From Lumbricus terrestris (lineage: Eukaryota > Annelida > Clitellata > Crassiclitellata > Lumbricidae), in contig OX457042.1 in assembly GCA_949752735.1 (NCBI GenBank), positions 59,751,211 to 59,815,210 of the forward strand: DNA of 64,000 nt. Reading direction: 5' to 3'. This document shows, piece by piece, positions 43,653 through 55,132 of the stretch (the first letter of the stretch is position 1; every line of letters begins with the position of its first letter). The translations under genes and the position numbers were made by a program. The notes under the pieces were generated by a model. It ran no database searches. It was not told where the DNA came from and saw only the letters and a program-made list of their open reading frames with translations.

Positions 43653-45386
43653 GAGATGATCATCAACTTTGTAAAACGTTTTGCGCCAACTGAGAAACTC
43701 TGTGAAGTTAGACGTTTACATTTATTGATACACAATCATGCTCGTTAAGGAACATAAAAATCATGGAGACCCCTCAGACATTTTTGCAGGAGTAGCATGT
43801 CACAATGGACACGTTAAAAATTGGTAGCAACAACTTGAAGAATCAACACCTAAAATTATGAACTTTGGCATTTAACGGAGAGAATTCTCTGGTGGTAAAT
43901 TCAATTGCTTGCCATTAGTGTAAATTGTAACTAGCTACATACAGTGCAAGACAATCAGTTGTAGATTTAGAAACAAAAGCCAACCACACCACGCTGACCA
44001 CGGTAATCTCCATTGAAAAGCGTGGTCTAGCCTAGCCTACATCTCAGCGGCTGACAGACATCCTGAAACCTTGATCTGAAAGAATCCTAACTCCAGACGG
44101 TTCAACTGCATCAAAAGCTTCTTCGATATTTCTAAACACTATTATACATTACTCCTCTAATTACAATTTATATAGGCTACTAACCGTTGGGCAGATGCTG
44201 GCCTCAGCTCCGAACAATCGCTGGACGTGGATCTTTGTGATGTGGCATCAAGCCATAGATCTGTCGTCAAAACAATGCATGGTTGTACAAATCAATCGAC
44301 GATTCAGATGCGTATTTTTTTACTCTCGGAGGATAACTAAAAAAATCCCATATTGGATAACCTGGGGTTTTTCACTCCTCAACATATGAGGCCTGTGATA
44401 TAAAATTAGACCATGTTTGATCAACAACGGCACTTAATTGAAGTTCAGCATGAAATTGACAAACTATGAAACCTAACTATGGTAATAATTTATATCAGCA
44501 CAATCGTCGAGTCTACGGTCATCTCTACACAAGTAACGCTTTGTTGCATGCTTTCCACATACAAAGTTGCAAGACATAGGCTAGGTCTATGACATCATCG
44601 ATTTCAACATTATCTAGCTCCGATACATCATTACAATCAGCAAACTCTTCATTATCATCATCACTATCATCATTTTCAATACATTGATATCAATTCTGGT
44701 ATCAGTTTAGCAGCAATGGCTGCAGATAACCGTTGAAACCTCTTCAACACAAATAAATTATTAATAACAATGACAATTATATGACGTCAGTCACGTGACC
44801 ATGCACTCTATTTAAAAAAATGTGGAATTAAGCAAAAATCATCTGTGAACAGATACAGAAAAGCGCATGGCATAATTTCAAAGCAGGAAAAAAGTTCATG
44901 GCAAATACTGACAGTGGGGTGAAAAAACCACCCAGGTTAACCTCCAAGGGTTAGTCGCATTGTCTGTAGGCCTACGTATTACCTGCACCTGCATACCGGT
45001 GCATCGGTCCATGTGGACCCTATGTAGTTCTGTTAGCATGTCTGAATGTGCTACGAAGGGATGCCTGTCTGTGTGTGGCTGTGGCTGTCACTATCTTATT
45101 GTCTGTCGATCTATTAAAGGTTTGTCTGTCTGCTTGTGTATCGATTTGTATGCATAATGTACCGTTGTGCACTCCAATGTGTGCTTGTGTCAAATTGAAT
45201 TATGTGTGCAAATGTAGCCTATATAAATATTCACACTCATGCATACATGCATGGGGAGTCCACATGTATAGGCCTATTGTGTACACAGACGCCTTTATGT
45301 ATACAGAGATAAAAAATTAATGTTCTCACAGACAAATAGACAGGTATTGCCAAGAACCATAGTGCGCATTCCAGCACGTCATCGAG
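43653..45386. other. No gene recognised
   Basis: AT-rich sequence without repeat structure. The short frames at 44195, 44960 and 45048 have no protein-like features. Confidence 0.5.
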
Positions 45387-45430
45387 CAATTTAATGCTCT
45401 TCAAGTCGAGAACTGAAGAGCATTAAATTG
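45387..45430. repeat. Perfect 17 bp hairpin, 10 nt loop
   Basis: CAATTTAATGCTCTTCA and its exact reverse complement are separated by AGTCGAGAAC. No poly-U run of a terminator type, and flanking pairing is weak, so a microRNA precursor is not supported beyond this stem. Confidence 0.7.
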
Positions 45431-45734
45431 TGGCTATTAAATTGAAATTAAATTTTTATTTCACATTCCGCATTGACGCACTATTGCACTCGCAAACACT
45501 ATTGTAAACACAGTTCGCCAACAGGATTTCGCTTTGAACTGTTGATGTACTAAGCCTATTATTTGAAGCTCAGTTACCCTTCCCAGCATGATATTCAAGA
45601 GTTATTCTTATTTGACCTTAGGCATATACCGAAAAGTTCAAACATAAATTCAACTTAACTGCTCACTCAATATTTACTTAATACTTGTGCATGAACAAAC
45701 TATCAGATTCTGTGTGTTTTGAACAGGTGCGTCA

Positions 45735-45737
<3 letters not shown>

Positions 45738-45765
<28 letters not shown>

Positions 45766-46219
45766 TGTATGTATGTATGTATGTATGTATGTATGTATGT
45801 ATGTATGTATGTATGTATGTATGTATGTATGTATGTATGTATGTATGTATGTATGTATGTATGTATGTATGTATGTATGTATGTATGTATGTATGTATGT
45901 ATGTATCTATGAATGTATGCATGTATGCATGTATGCATGTATGTATGTATGTATGTATATATGCATGTATGCATGTATGCATGTATGCATGTATGTATGT
46001 ATGTATGTATGTATGTATGTATGTATGTATGTATGTATGTATGTGTGTATGTATGTATGTATGTATGTATGTATGTATGTATGAACGTATGTGGCTATGT
46101 ATGTTTGTATGTGTGTATGTATGTATGTATGAATGTATGTATGCATGCATGGATCTATGTATGTATATATGTATGCATGTTTGTATGTATGTATGTATGT
46201 ATGTATGTATGTATGTATG

Positions 46220-46250
<31 letters not shown>

Positions 46251-46255
46251 GTATG

Positions 46256-46286
<31 letters not shown>

Positions 46287-46440
46287 GTATGTATGTATGT
46301 ATGTATGTATGTATGTATGTATGTATGTATGTATGTATGTATGTATGTATGTATCTATGAATGTATGTATGTATGTATGTATGTATGTATGCATGTATGC
46401 ATGTATGCATGTATGTATGTATGTATGTATGTATTCATTC
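45738..46440 (+). repeat. (ATGT)n array
   Basis: About 700 bp of (ATGT)n with scattered variants (ATGC, ATCT, AAGT). It ends in (ATTC)n at 46434-46448, next to the LINE 3' end. All long Met-Tyr-Val-Cys and Ile-His-Thr-Tyr frames here come from the repeat. Confidence 0.98.
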
Positions 46441-48282
46441 ATTCATTCGAGTATTTATATAGCGCCTCTTCAAGGAAACTACTCAGAGGCGCTCCCAACT
46501 CCAGTACGGACAAACAGAACAGTTTCTAAGTGCTTATAGAATGTGTCAGAGAGTGATCTAGGGAACAGGCGCAGCTCAAGTGGGAGGGCATTCCATACCA
46601 CTGGGCCAACCACAGAAAAAGCACGATTCTGCATGATAGAGGTACGAGCAAACGGGACAAAGAGTACTTCCCTATCAGCCGAGCGTAGGGACCGACCAGT
46701 CCGAGCACTTAACACAGGCCGACAAATATCGAGTAGGTAAGATGGAGCAAGACCTAGCTGGCATCGCCATATAAAGGAAGAGATTCTGAATTCGATGCGC
46801 TGACGGACAGGGAGCCAATGGAGAACCTCTAGCATGTAATTTGTAACATGACCAAATTTGGGCAGATGACCAATGAGGCGTGCTGCAGCGCGCAGAATAC
46901 GGTCAAGAGAAGATAATCGACCAGATGGTAAACCAGCATAAAGGGATAGGCAATAGTCAAGACGAGCTGAGACAAAGGAATGTACAAGCGTAGTTGCAGC
47001 GTCAGTTGAGAGAGAGCGAGTGACAGTGCGAAGCTGGCGCAGCTGATAGAAACAAGAGCGACTGAGACGATTAATGTGAGGTACAAAAGTAAGTTCCTGG
47101 TCTAACACAACGCCAAGGTCACGGACTGAGGTGGAGAAAGTATAGTCGGGAAATTCAGCAGAGAGGTGAATCAGATTAAGCTTAGACAGCTGCTGCCTGG
47201 AGCCCAGCCAAATGAATTTGGTTTTAGCAGGGTTTAGTTTAAGACGGTTTGATGCCATCCATGCTCTCAGGGCAATGAGCACCTGACTCATAACCCTAAC
47301 TGTAGAGGAAGCATTTGAAGAGAGGCAGTGCATGTATGCCTGAGTGTCATCAGCGTAGAGTTGGCTAAAGGCACCATGTTCTGCAAGAAGCTGGTCAAGT
47401 CCAGTGGTATAAATAATGTATAGGAGGGGACCAAGTACTGAACCCTGAGGCAGACCATATGGGGCAGGGACCCACCGAGACCTAGTCGAGCCATGGACCA
47501 CACTTATAGTGCGCCCATGCAAGAAAGAGCCAATCCACTCCAGAAAATTACCAGACAACCCAAACGAAACATTCAACCGCTTAAGTAGGATGTTATGGTC
47601 TACAGTATCAAAAGCTGCGCTGACGTCAAAAAGGGCGAGCAAGGTCAGTTCCGATCTGTCAATGGCTCCATAGATGTCGGATAGAAGTCGGGGCAACAGA
47701 GTTTCGGTTGAATGATAACTTCTGAAGCCGGATTGGAAAGGTGAAAGTAACTTGTTTCTCTCCAGGTATGCAATGAGCTGACCCGCCACCATCTTATCAA
47801 TGATATTGGATAGAAACGAGACGTTTGCAATCGGTCTGTATAGTTCACCGGGTTGGCCGGGTCCAAGTCATCGACTTTAAATACCGGGATCAAGATAGAT
47901 CGCTTTTGTGACGATGGTAGGATACCTTCTCGAATTGATCGATTGCACAGGACCGTAAGGAGTGGTAGCAAGACGTCCACAAGCTCCTGGAGCAGAAAGG
48001 TCGGTAGAGGGTCCAGTTCACATGACTTGGCAGGAGAAGCAAGAATGAGGCGACGCACTTCCTCACTGGTGACTTCGTTCAGATCTGGCAGGCAACAGTC
48101 GGTGGGAGTGTAGTGAGGAGGAGCAGCATTCTCCGTGGAGTGACGGACGTCGAGGATCTTGGTGGTGTATGATGCCAGAAAGTCGTCTGCTGTAAACGCC
48201 GTTGAAGAGTGACCAGCACGGTCACGCCGACCACCCAGAAGATCGTTGAGCGCTGCCCACAGACGCTTAGGTTCTCCGACGT
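46441..48282 (-). mobile_element. CR1/L2-like LINE, 5' truncated
   Basis: The minus-strand element keeps most of the reverse transcriptase and the full C-terminal region. The 3' end GAGGCGCTATATAAATACTC is followed by (GAAT)n and then (ATAC)n. The 5' side is cut at 48282, where an (ATGT)n array begins. The family A SINE tail copies this 3' end, which suggests that this LINE's machinery mobilises the SINE. Confidence 0.85.
46479..48280 (-). pseudogene. LINE reverse transcriptase (one frameshift)
   Basis: The 5' frame starts WAALNDLLGGRRDRAG and reaches ILIPVFKVDDLDPANPVNY near 47850. There the frame shifts by about two bases and continues RPIANVSFLSNIIDKMV into the 437-codon frame 46479-47792. 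That frame carries SPFQSGFRSYHSTETLL, LFDVSAAFDTVDH (catalytic Asp, residue 56), GLPQGSVLGPLL (113-124) and YADD (146-149), then the C-terminal LHWLPVRQRIEFR...YL and VVGPVVWNALPLELR. Catalytic residues are intact. The endonuclease is absent here; a related fragment lies at 23930-24490. The frameshift and truncation make it inactive. Confidence 0.88.
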
Positions 48283-48508
48283 GTATGTATGTATGTATGT
48301 ATGTATGTATGTATGTATGTATGTATGTATGTATGTATGTATGTATGTATGTATGTATGTATGTATGTATGTATGTATGTATGTATGTATGTATGTATGT
48401 ATGTACGTATGGATGTATGTATGTATGTATGTATGTATGTATGGATCTATGTATGTATATATGTATGTATGCATGTATGTGTGTATGTATGTATGTATGT
48501 ATGTATGT
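48283..48508 (+). repeat. (ATGT)n array
   Basis: (TGTA)n with a few GGATCTATG-type variants, between the truncated 5' side of the LINE and LTR-2. Confidence 0.97.
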
Positions 48509-48964
48509 TGTTGAGTTCAAAGGCCGTCTAATAGGTATGATTATCAAGATAAGGTCCCAATTTGATAAAATAACGTCGATTTATTCAAGAGAGCAATTAT
48601 GTACAGCAAAATTAACAACGTTACCGTCTAGTAGACACGAAGTCGAACAGAACAGCGGACTCAGTACGGACGACAGCACAGCAGACACCGGCTAACGGAG
48701 CCAAGGAAGACGGATGAACGGCCAGACCACCAACAGGGCGAAGACGGCGACGTAGAAGAAGAACCCGCAGGTCAACAAGGGAGAACCGCACACCACGAAC
48801 ACGCTCAACGAGAGACATCAACCACGCGCCTCACACACCACAACAGCCTCGTTCCCCACGGAAACAGTTCCTTAAATAGGCAACGCCCATCCCTCAACAC
48901 CCACGTGCCCCAAGTAAGATAGAGTACGGTAGAGAAGAAGGGCCGTAGACAGCTAATGGCTACA
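48509..48964 (-). repeat. LTR-2 (3' LTR of a related element)
   Basis: 456 bp, TGTTGAG...GCTACA on plus (TG...CA termini). Same layout as LTR-1: AATAA(C)GTCGATTTATTC block (AATAAA on minus), TTAAATAGGC TATA-like block, and on its right the purine tract TATCCCCCTCCC (read on minus GGGAGGGGGATA|TGTAGC). Diverged from LTR-1; closer to LTR-3 in TAAGGTCCCAATTT. A (ATGT)n array adjoins its left side. Confidence 0.85.
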
Positions 48965-49503
48965 TATCCCCCTCCCAAAAGCTTGAGGAGTCCTGAGGGA
49001 ACGACGAAACAGAGCAGTAAACGCTACGCCTACAAGTCCATAACATAAAGAATCGCTAAGCACTATATCATTACAAGTTAACGTACTAAGCAATTCATCG
49101 CACAATGCATCGCAACAACTAAAGCAGCACAAAACACTAAACAATGCATCATACTAAGCAAGCAACTGAGAGTTCATACAATTCAAGCAATTCAAAAGTT
49201 CGAATCATATACATGTACAAAACAAACAAAAATTTGGACAAACAAGGTGTATCAAAAATGAACCAAAATTGAAAGTGTCATTGGCCAAAGCCATATGAGA
49301 CTAAAGCTAACAGAGTCAACCATCTCAGACCAACACACAACTGAATCACCCCAACAAGAACCCCCAACTCTTGAACAGTTCTGGAACAAGACTTTGACGA
49401 CTCCACCACTTTTTCTGGAAAGTGTCTAACAGATGCGCGCAAGACACTCACTGAAGTGTTCATTGCAAGAATTTCCATTTACTGATGATGTCGTAAAACT
49501 GAC
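48965..49503 (-). mobile_element. 3' internal fragment of the LTR-2 element
   Basis: TTGAGGAGTCCTGAGGGAACG and GTGTATCAAAAATGAACC parallel 50117-50140 and 50490-50505 of the intact element. It is cut at 49503 by an (ATGT)n array; the rest of that element and its 5' LTR are not present. Confidence 0.75.
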
Positions 49504-49654
49504 TGTATGTATGTATGTATGTATGTATGTATGTATGTATGTATGTATGTATGTATGTATGTATGTATGTATGTATGTATGTATGTATGTATGTATGTAT
49601 GTATGTATGTATGTATGTATGTATGTATATGTATGTATGAATGTATGTATGTAT
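49504..49654 (+). repeat. (ATGT)n array left of the LTR retrotransposon
   Basis: Almost perfect (TGTA)n. The last four bases, GTAT, equal the four bases after the right LTR (55581-55584), as expected for a 4 bp duplication, though the repeat itself would give the same match. Confidence 0.97.
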
Positions 49655-50102
49655 TGTTGGGTTCACTTGCTCTAGTCTAGAAGATGATGAGTAATACTCA
49701 GGTCCGTAATGTAAAATAACATCGATTTATTCAATAACAGAGCAGTCTGACAAGAAGTAGGTTAACGTTACCCAAAGCTGACATGAAGTACGACCGATAC
49801 AGCTGATTCGACAGAGCTGACGTGAAGACACACCAGGCTAACGGAGCCCAAAGGAAGACGGATGTAGGCCAGTTCACCAACGGGGTGGGACGGCAATCGA
49901 AGAAGACAAACGTCGTAGAACACGAACCACACGCCACGCTCAACAGGAGTCGAACACACACCACAGAGTAGACCCACGACAAGAAGCAAGCCCCCACAGT
50001 GGTAGCCCTTTAAATAGGCCCTGCCCTTCCCTCAACTCCCACATAGTCAAGGAGAGTCCAAGTAAGGAAGCCCAGAGGGGTAATAGGTAGCTAACACTCA
50101 CA
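49655..50102 (-). repeat. LTR-1, 3' LTR
   Basis: TGTTGGG...ACTCACA on plus. The minus strand carries GCCTATTTAAAGG (TATA-like) and GAATAAATCGATG (polyadenylation signal, plus 49724-49731). The 88-codon frame inside it is present twice only because the LTR is. Confidence 0.93.
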
Positions 50103-50116
50103 TACCCCCCCACCAG
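50103..50116 (-). promoter_or_regulatory. Polypurine tract
   Basis: On the minus strand GGTGGGGGGGTA precedes the 3' LTR start TGTGAGTG directly. It is the usual primer site for plus-strand synthesis. The LTR-2 element has the matching GGGAGGGGGATA. Confidence 0.7.
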
Positions 50117-50594
50117 AACATGAGGAGTCCAACGGGGACGACGAACTATACGAACAAATGCTACGCCGAAATGCAAAATCACTCAGTACAAGCCATTACA
50201 CGTACTAAGCAATTCAGCAAGACTTAACTAAATAATGCAACACCTAAATGCAAAATCACCCAGTACAAGCCATTACACGTACCAAGCAATTCAGCAAGAC
50301 TTAACTAACTAATGCATCGCACTCCTAAATAACGTAAGAGTCCGATATAATCATGATCTGAATACACAAACGTCATATAACCCACATCATCAGTTCATAC
50401 GTAATCACGATATATATATATACACATCAATAGTTCAAAATGTCCAAAAAACTATATCTGAAACACAAGAAAAAATTTGGACACCAACTGGTGTATCAAA
50501 AATGAACCCAAATGTATAATGGTCATCGGCACAAGCCACCCTACACTACAGACACACTGAAGAGTTCCTTGCCGAAGAATTCCGTGCTTTCCTT

Positions 50595-53500
50595 TTATGA
50601 CAGAACGTTCCATTGAAACTGTTTCTGGACAGTGTTTGACTTTTCCTGACAATCTTTGCACATGACTGACGACTGCACTGCATCCCTACAGCACCGACGA
50701 CTGACATCCTGACACACCGTTCCTGGAAGACGACGAACGCAACAGAGAGCGTCTCTGTTACGCCCCGATGACGCCGCAGTCAGAACCACTGCCAAGACAC
50801 ATTGACGTTGCCTCGACAGGATTCCACCTACGTCACGACTGCTTCCATGAGACGATTCGCAGTCCCGCTGAAGAACTGAAGTAGCCAGATGCCACTGCTC
50901 CCAGATCACACGTCGCAACATCCAGGTATGACTTTTAACACACCCGAGTGTCATCAGCGACGAACGTCCTATCCAACGGCCCCAACGACCAGCCAGATCC
51001 TGATCATTGCCCAACGTGTCCCCGATCACCAACATCACGACACACGTCAGCAGAAGTAGTCTCAGGAACACGACCTGACGCCGTCCATGCTTCCACGATT
51101 TCACTCGGACGTAGACGCTATCCACGATCCCCGACTCCAGATCAGCGAACCACTGCAAAGAAACTTGCACACAAGTCTGAGCTTTCATGAAATCTATTAC
51201 ATGGCAACTATCCGAAGCAAAGCCATAATGTGTCAACAACACAACACAACATGCAACTGTCACACATATCACCACCGTATGACACCACACAACCATCCAT
51301 GCCACTCGAATCTCAACACAGTAACATCTGATGTGCCAAAACACCATCTTCATCAATGTGTCTCGTATCTGCCTCACCACAGAATCAACCAGCCACGACA
51401 ACACAACATCAACTTGAAGACACCTAATGAAGGTAACAATGCACTCATTCACTGCCACAACTCGATCATACATCACTGAAAATGCAACACCATAACCATG
51501 TATCAGCACCTGATCAATCATCTCTGAAGACACAATACCATAATCATGTATCAACACACAATCACACATCACTGACGATGCAACACCATAATCATGTATC
51601 AGCACACAATCAATCATCTTTGAAGACACAATACCATAATCATGTATCAACACACGATCACACATCACTGAAGAGTCCATCACACCAACCGGCTGAAACA
51701 TAACTCTCGAAGCAGTCGAGTAAACGCAACACAACTGACATGCAGATAACTCTGACGAAACATCATGCTCATTCAGACAATCATCCAAAGAATTAGTCAC
51801 AGTATTTCTCACTGCACTAACCAGACACATGTGAAAACGGACAATGTCATCCAAAAACAAATGCCCCATTCCTGCAGAATTCACATCCTTGTCAACATGA
51901 ACAATAACATCAGTCAACACAAGTTCATTCGACCCATGTTCACAAACGAAACAATGCGTAGCCAAGACACACTTGTTCACCTTAGTCATTCGTCCACACA
52001 ACTCAACATTCATTGACAACAGTGCAACCGTAGACACCGTACAACACCAACCCATCATCCATCTATTCTCGTAGACAACAGTCGTTATCATAGTCTGCAC
52101 AACCATAGTCTCATGCACACAATCCTTCAACAAGACAATAGACAACGGTGACGAATCACCCACAACAGTTGCCCCACTCAAAAGCATCACCCAAGAATCA
52201 TTCACGCTAGCAGGCGACGAATCAACAACAGTGACCTGCAACGCACTCGCCATTTCCACACCCAAGCTAGCTTGTAAGCGAGATTTCTGCAACTTCATTC
52301 TAAGTTTACAAAACAATGCCCTCGCTCTTTTCAACTGAATGGCTTTCGTTACCCCATGCGATGAACGAGCATTTTCTATGCCCTGCGACTGAATAGGCCT
52401 ATACGCAGTCAGCCCAGGCCCCCACAAAACGAAATGCTTCGTCAACCGATCCAGTGTCTTTTTAGTACCCAAATGCCCAGCCGCTGGTATATCATGGGCC
52501 ACATGCAACAACTTCTGTCTTAAGTCACGAGGCACAACTATTTGTACCACACCCATTCCTAATGGTGTACACTTCTCCGCCCATCGACGCACCAAGACCT
52601 CGTCCACCAACGCATACGGTTGTACACGCCCACCGACAGACACCGTCTCGTCGACTTGTGCATACAATGGTCTCAATTCAGGACACCGGCGCTGGCGCAA
52701 TATTAATTCCTGTCGGCTAACATATAGCTCCGATCTTTCTGTCACAACAGATTCTGTCGCTGCAAATAAACTCGATAAGTCGCCTTCATCGAAATTCATT
52801 CGTTCAACTTGTCTGTCAATTATTTCACCTGGCGTACGCTCTTCGTCGGCCGACTCCGTACTTTGACCCACTATCTCCGACTGCTCGGGCGCCGCTTCAC
52901 TGCACACCGCCGTCTCCCTCTCACTCTGTCTCAGTGCATGTGCTCTAGCCTGTGCACGAGTCGTCACCGCTACCTCCAACACCTGTCCTGCCAACGCTGT
53001 ATCATTACCCACAATGCAATGCACCCCAGCCATTGGAAGTGAATTCATTAGACAGCATAACACCTCACCTTGCACAAATGCACAATCAACATTCACTTTC
53101 ACCAAAGGACATTCCACAATAGAACCAGATATACCTCTGAGTAAGCGCGTTTCATTCATGTGTACAAACTCATGCTCATTCAACCATTCATTAGACACCA
53201 AAGACTGCAGCGCTCCACTGTCTCTCAAGAATACCGCCTCCTTTCGTGCACCCTCATCATCAATTACACATCCAATCACACAAAATGGTGCATACAGTTT
53301 ATCAACAGATTCAATTGGCTTCGGAAAACTCTGTGGTTTCACAGGCGCCGAAACAGTCTGAACCAAACCCACAGGTTGCGCACCCCTCCAATTTTCTAGT
53401 TGAGTCCCCTCCTTTCGTTTTAATTTCCAACAACTGGCCTTGGTATGACCTCGCCCTCTACAGAATGCGCACGTGACCGGTTCCCCAAAACCAGTGACGT

Positions 53501-54803
53501 CATCATTTTCCCGCACAGGCTTATTAAACCCATACGTTCCTCTTTGAGGCGAACTTCGACCCCAATTTGTATCACGACGCGTACCATCCTTGTACCCCAC
53601 GCCTTGACGCTCCCATACATCTTTCTTCTCACTATCATCAGATGAGAATCCTCGTGTACGGTCGGAAAAATCCCTGCGGAACCCCCCAGAATAATGGTTC
53701 GGCCCCTGCTTGTATAACACTGCATATTCATCCGCTAAACGTGCAGCACTTGCAACAGTATCAGGACTCTTATCTATCAGCCACCTGTGTAATTCAATAG
53801 GTAACGCTTGTACAAACTGCTCCATGAGAATTACCTCTTTAAATTTTGCTAACTCCTCCCACGAGTTGGTACCCTCAATCCATCTCTGAAAAGGACTCTG
53901 CAGTCGAAATGCATAATTCGCATACGTTTCCCTCGGTTCTTTTCGCAACCCCCGAAATTTCTTTCGATAAAATTCCGGAATACGTTCGTACGCCGTCAAT
54001 AGCGCACTCTTCACAGTATCATATTGGACGCACTCCTCCAACGATAAAGCCGCAAAAACTTTCGCCGCCTTCCCCGACAACTGTGGCTGTAGGAGGGACG
54101 ACCATTTTCCCATCGGAATTTGATGCAACGTCATTGCTTGCTCAAACGCCGCAAAATAATGTTCGATATCGGCCGAATCAAATTTTGGCACAAATTTCAG
54201 AGCTGCCCCAAAACGCAAATCCTCATTTCCATGCGCTGGTCGTTCGACAGCACCACCTCCTTCTATTCTCCGTCCGTCCATTTCTAATCTCTGCTTCTCC
54301 AATTCCATATTCATTCGTTTCTCCTCCATGTCAAATCTCCTTTTCGTCTCCTCTGCTTCAATTCTCAATTTATTCTCCTCTCTCTCTGCTTCAATCCTCC
54401 ATTTATTCTCCTCTGCTGCAATCTTCAATTTATTCTCCTCTGCTTCAATCTGCATTTTCTTCTCCTCTGCTGCAATCTGCATTTTTCTCTCCTCTCTCTC
54501 GGCTTCAATTTGCATTTTCTTCTCCTCGAATCTCATTCGCTCCTTCTCTCTCTCCCACTCTCTGTCCTCTTTTAAGTGCAAGCGCTCTAACTCGGCCTCC
54601 TCTTTCTTAGCCTGTGCCTTAAGTTTCCAAGCTGCACTACCCAATTTCGGTGACAATGGTTTCATAGCCATTCTCCTCACCTGTGCCCTAGACACATCCT
54701 CCACTTCCTCACCATATGTCTCACTCTCCAGTCGAAGTTTGTCACTTGGTATGTCTCTGACATCCCCAAATTCAGGCATTAACTCCTCCTCTAACGACGC
54801 CAT
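50595..54803 (-). CDS. Gag-protease-integrase polyprotein with a long open extension
   Basis: 1402 codons from ATG at 54803. Residues 60-180: charged coiled coil (repeats of EEKKMQIEAE type). 195-370: retrotransposon gag. 445-458: CCHC knuckle (C-x2-C-x4-H-x4-C). 525-530: FLRDSG, protease active site (Asp-Ser-Gly), flanked by LVS. 613-617: TTRAQ. About 730-797: integrase zinc region (LLHVAHDIPAAGHLGTKKTL) with both His but no C-x2-C pair. Beyond about residue 797 (52410) nothing is recognised, yet the frame stays open for about 600 codons with a tandem repeat (51480-51675) and two hydrophobic stretches near the end. Probably a deletion product moved by other copies. Confidence 0.8.
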   Translation of the reverse strand: MASLEEELMPEFGDVRDIPSDKLRLESETYGEEVEDVSRAQVRRMAMKPLSPKLGSAAWKLKAQAKKEEAELERLHLKEDREWEREKERMRFEEKKMQIEAEREERKMQIAAEEKKMQIEAEENKLKIAAEENKWRIEAEREENKLRIEAEETKRRFDMEEKRMNMELEKQRLEMDGRRIEGGGAVERPAHGNEDLRFGAALKFVPKFDSADIEHYFAAFEQAMTLHQIPMGKWSSLLQPQLSGKAAKVFAALSLEECVQYDTVKSALLTAYERIPEFYRKKFRGLRKEPRETYANYAFRLQSPFQRWIEGTNSWEELAKFKEVILMEQFVQALPIELHRWLIDKSPDTVASAARLADEYAVLYKQGPNHYSGGFRRDFSDRTRGFSSDDSEKKDVWERQGVGYKDGTRRDTNWGRSSPQRGTYGFNKPVRENDDVTGFGEPVTCAFCRGRGHTKASCWKLKRKEGTQLENWRGAQPVGLVQTVSAPVKPQSFPKPIESVDKLYAPFCVIGCVIDDEGARKEAVFLRDSGALQSLVSNEWLNEHEFVHMNETRLLRGISGSIVECPLVKVNVDCAFVQGEVLCCLMNSLPMAGVHCIVGNDTALAGQVLEVAVTTRAQARAHALRQSERETAVCSEAAPEQSEIVGQSTESADEERTPGEIIDRQVERMNFDEGDLSSLFAATESVVTERSELYVSRQELILRQRRCPELRPLYAQVDETVSVGGRVQPYALVDEVLVRRWAEKCTPLGMGVVQIVVPRDLRQKLLHVAHDIPAAGHLGTKKTLDRLTKHFVLWGPGLTAYRPIQSQGIENARSSHGVTKAIQLKRARALFCKLRMKLQKSRLQASLGVEMASALQVTVVDSSPASVNDSWVMLLSGATVVGDSSPLSIVLLKDCVHETMVVQTMITTVVYENRWMMGWCCTVSTVALLSMNVELCGRMTKVNKCVLATHCFVCEHGSNELVLTDVIVHVDKDVNSAGMGHLFLDDIVRFHMCLVSAVRNTVTNSLDDCLNEHDVSSELSACQLCCVYSTASRVMFQPVGVMDSSVMCDRVLIHDYGIVSSKMIDCVLIHDYGVASSVMCDCVLIHDYGIVSSEMIDQVLIHGYGVAFSVMYDRVVAVNECIVTFIRCLQVDVVLSWLVDSVVRQIRDTLMKMVFWHIRCYCVEIRVAWMVVWCHTVVICVTVACCVVLLTHYGFASDSCHVIDFMKAQTCVQVSLQWFADLESGIVDSVYVRVKSWKHGRRQVVFLRLLLLTCVVMLVIGDTLGNDQDLAGRWGRWIGRSSLMTLGCVKSHTWMLRRVIWEQWHLATSVLQRDCESSHGSSRDVGGILSRQRQCVLAVVLTAASSGRNRDALCCVRRLPGTVCQDVSRRCCRDAVQSSVMCKDCQEKSNTVQKQFQWNVLS
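51480..51675 (+). repeat. About 60 bp tandem repeat in the LTR element
   Basis: CATAATCATGTATCA recurs at about 51491, 51540, 51589 and 51640, each followed by CACCTGATCAATCATC or CACAATCACACATCAC. In the minus frame this gives alternating VLIHDYG motifs. Confidence 0.85.
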
Positions 54804-55115
54804 TTTACCTCTACGCCCTGTCGACTATTCGACGTGCAGACCAACGCACAGCGCAAAAATTCACCCACGACAGCTCACTTCAAAACTGTCTCGACCAAAT
54901 TTACAAAACTCGCAAAACTCAATGTCGCAAAACGTCGAAATTTCCCGCACTAATTTTCTCGACCTAATTCTCCAAAAACACAACCATTGACCTGTCTTCA
55001 CGGCCAACCACCATATAACACTTTTCCAACGGAATTACCACCGTACTATTTGCTAAATTTCACGGAAACAACGCCCCTTTTTTGACGCAAATTTCAAATT
55101 ATCGTGAAAAAAAAA

Positions 55116-55130
55116 TCCCACGAGACCCCA
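55116..55130 (-). promoter_or_regulatory. Candidate primer-binding site
   Basis: On minus, two bases after the 5' LTR, TGGGGTCTCGTGGGA begins with the TGG expected to pair with a tRNA CCA end. I could not assign the tRNA. Confidence 0.55.
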
Positions 55131-55132
55131 TC

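Noticed and set aside
45685..46539. Long Met-Tyr-Val-Cys / Ile-His-Thr-Tyr frames (also 48246-48695, 49433-49675, 56170-57030)
   Set aside because: Pure (ATGT)n translation on either strand.
49731..49997. 88-codon frame present twice (also 55209-55475)
   Set aside because: It lies in the LTR, so duplication is trivial; no recognisable domain.
53846..54990. Long plus-strand frames rich in Ser/Phe
   Set aside because: Antisense shadows of the gag coiled-coil region.
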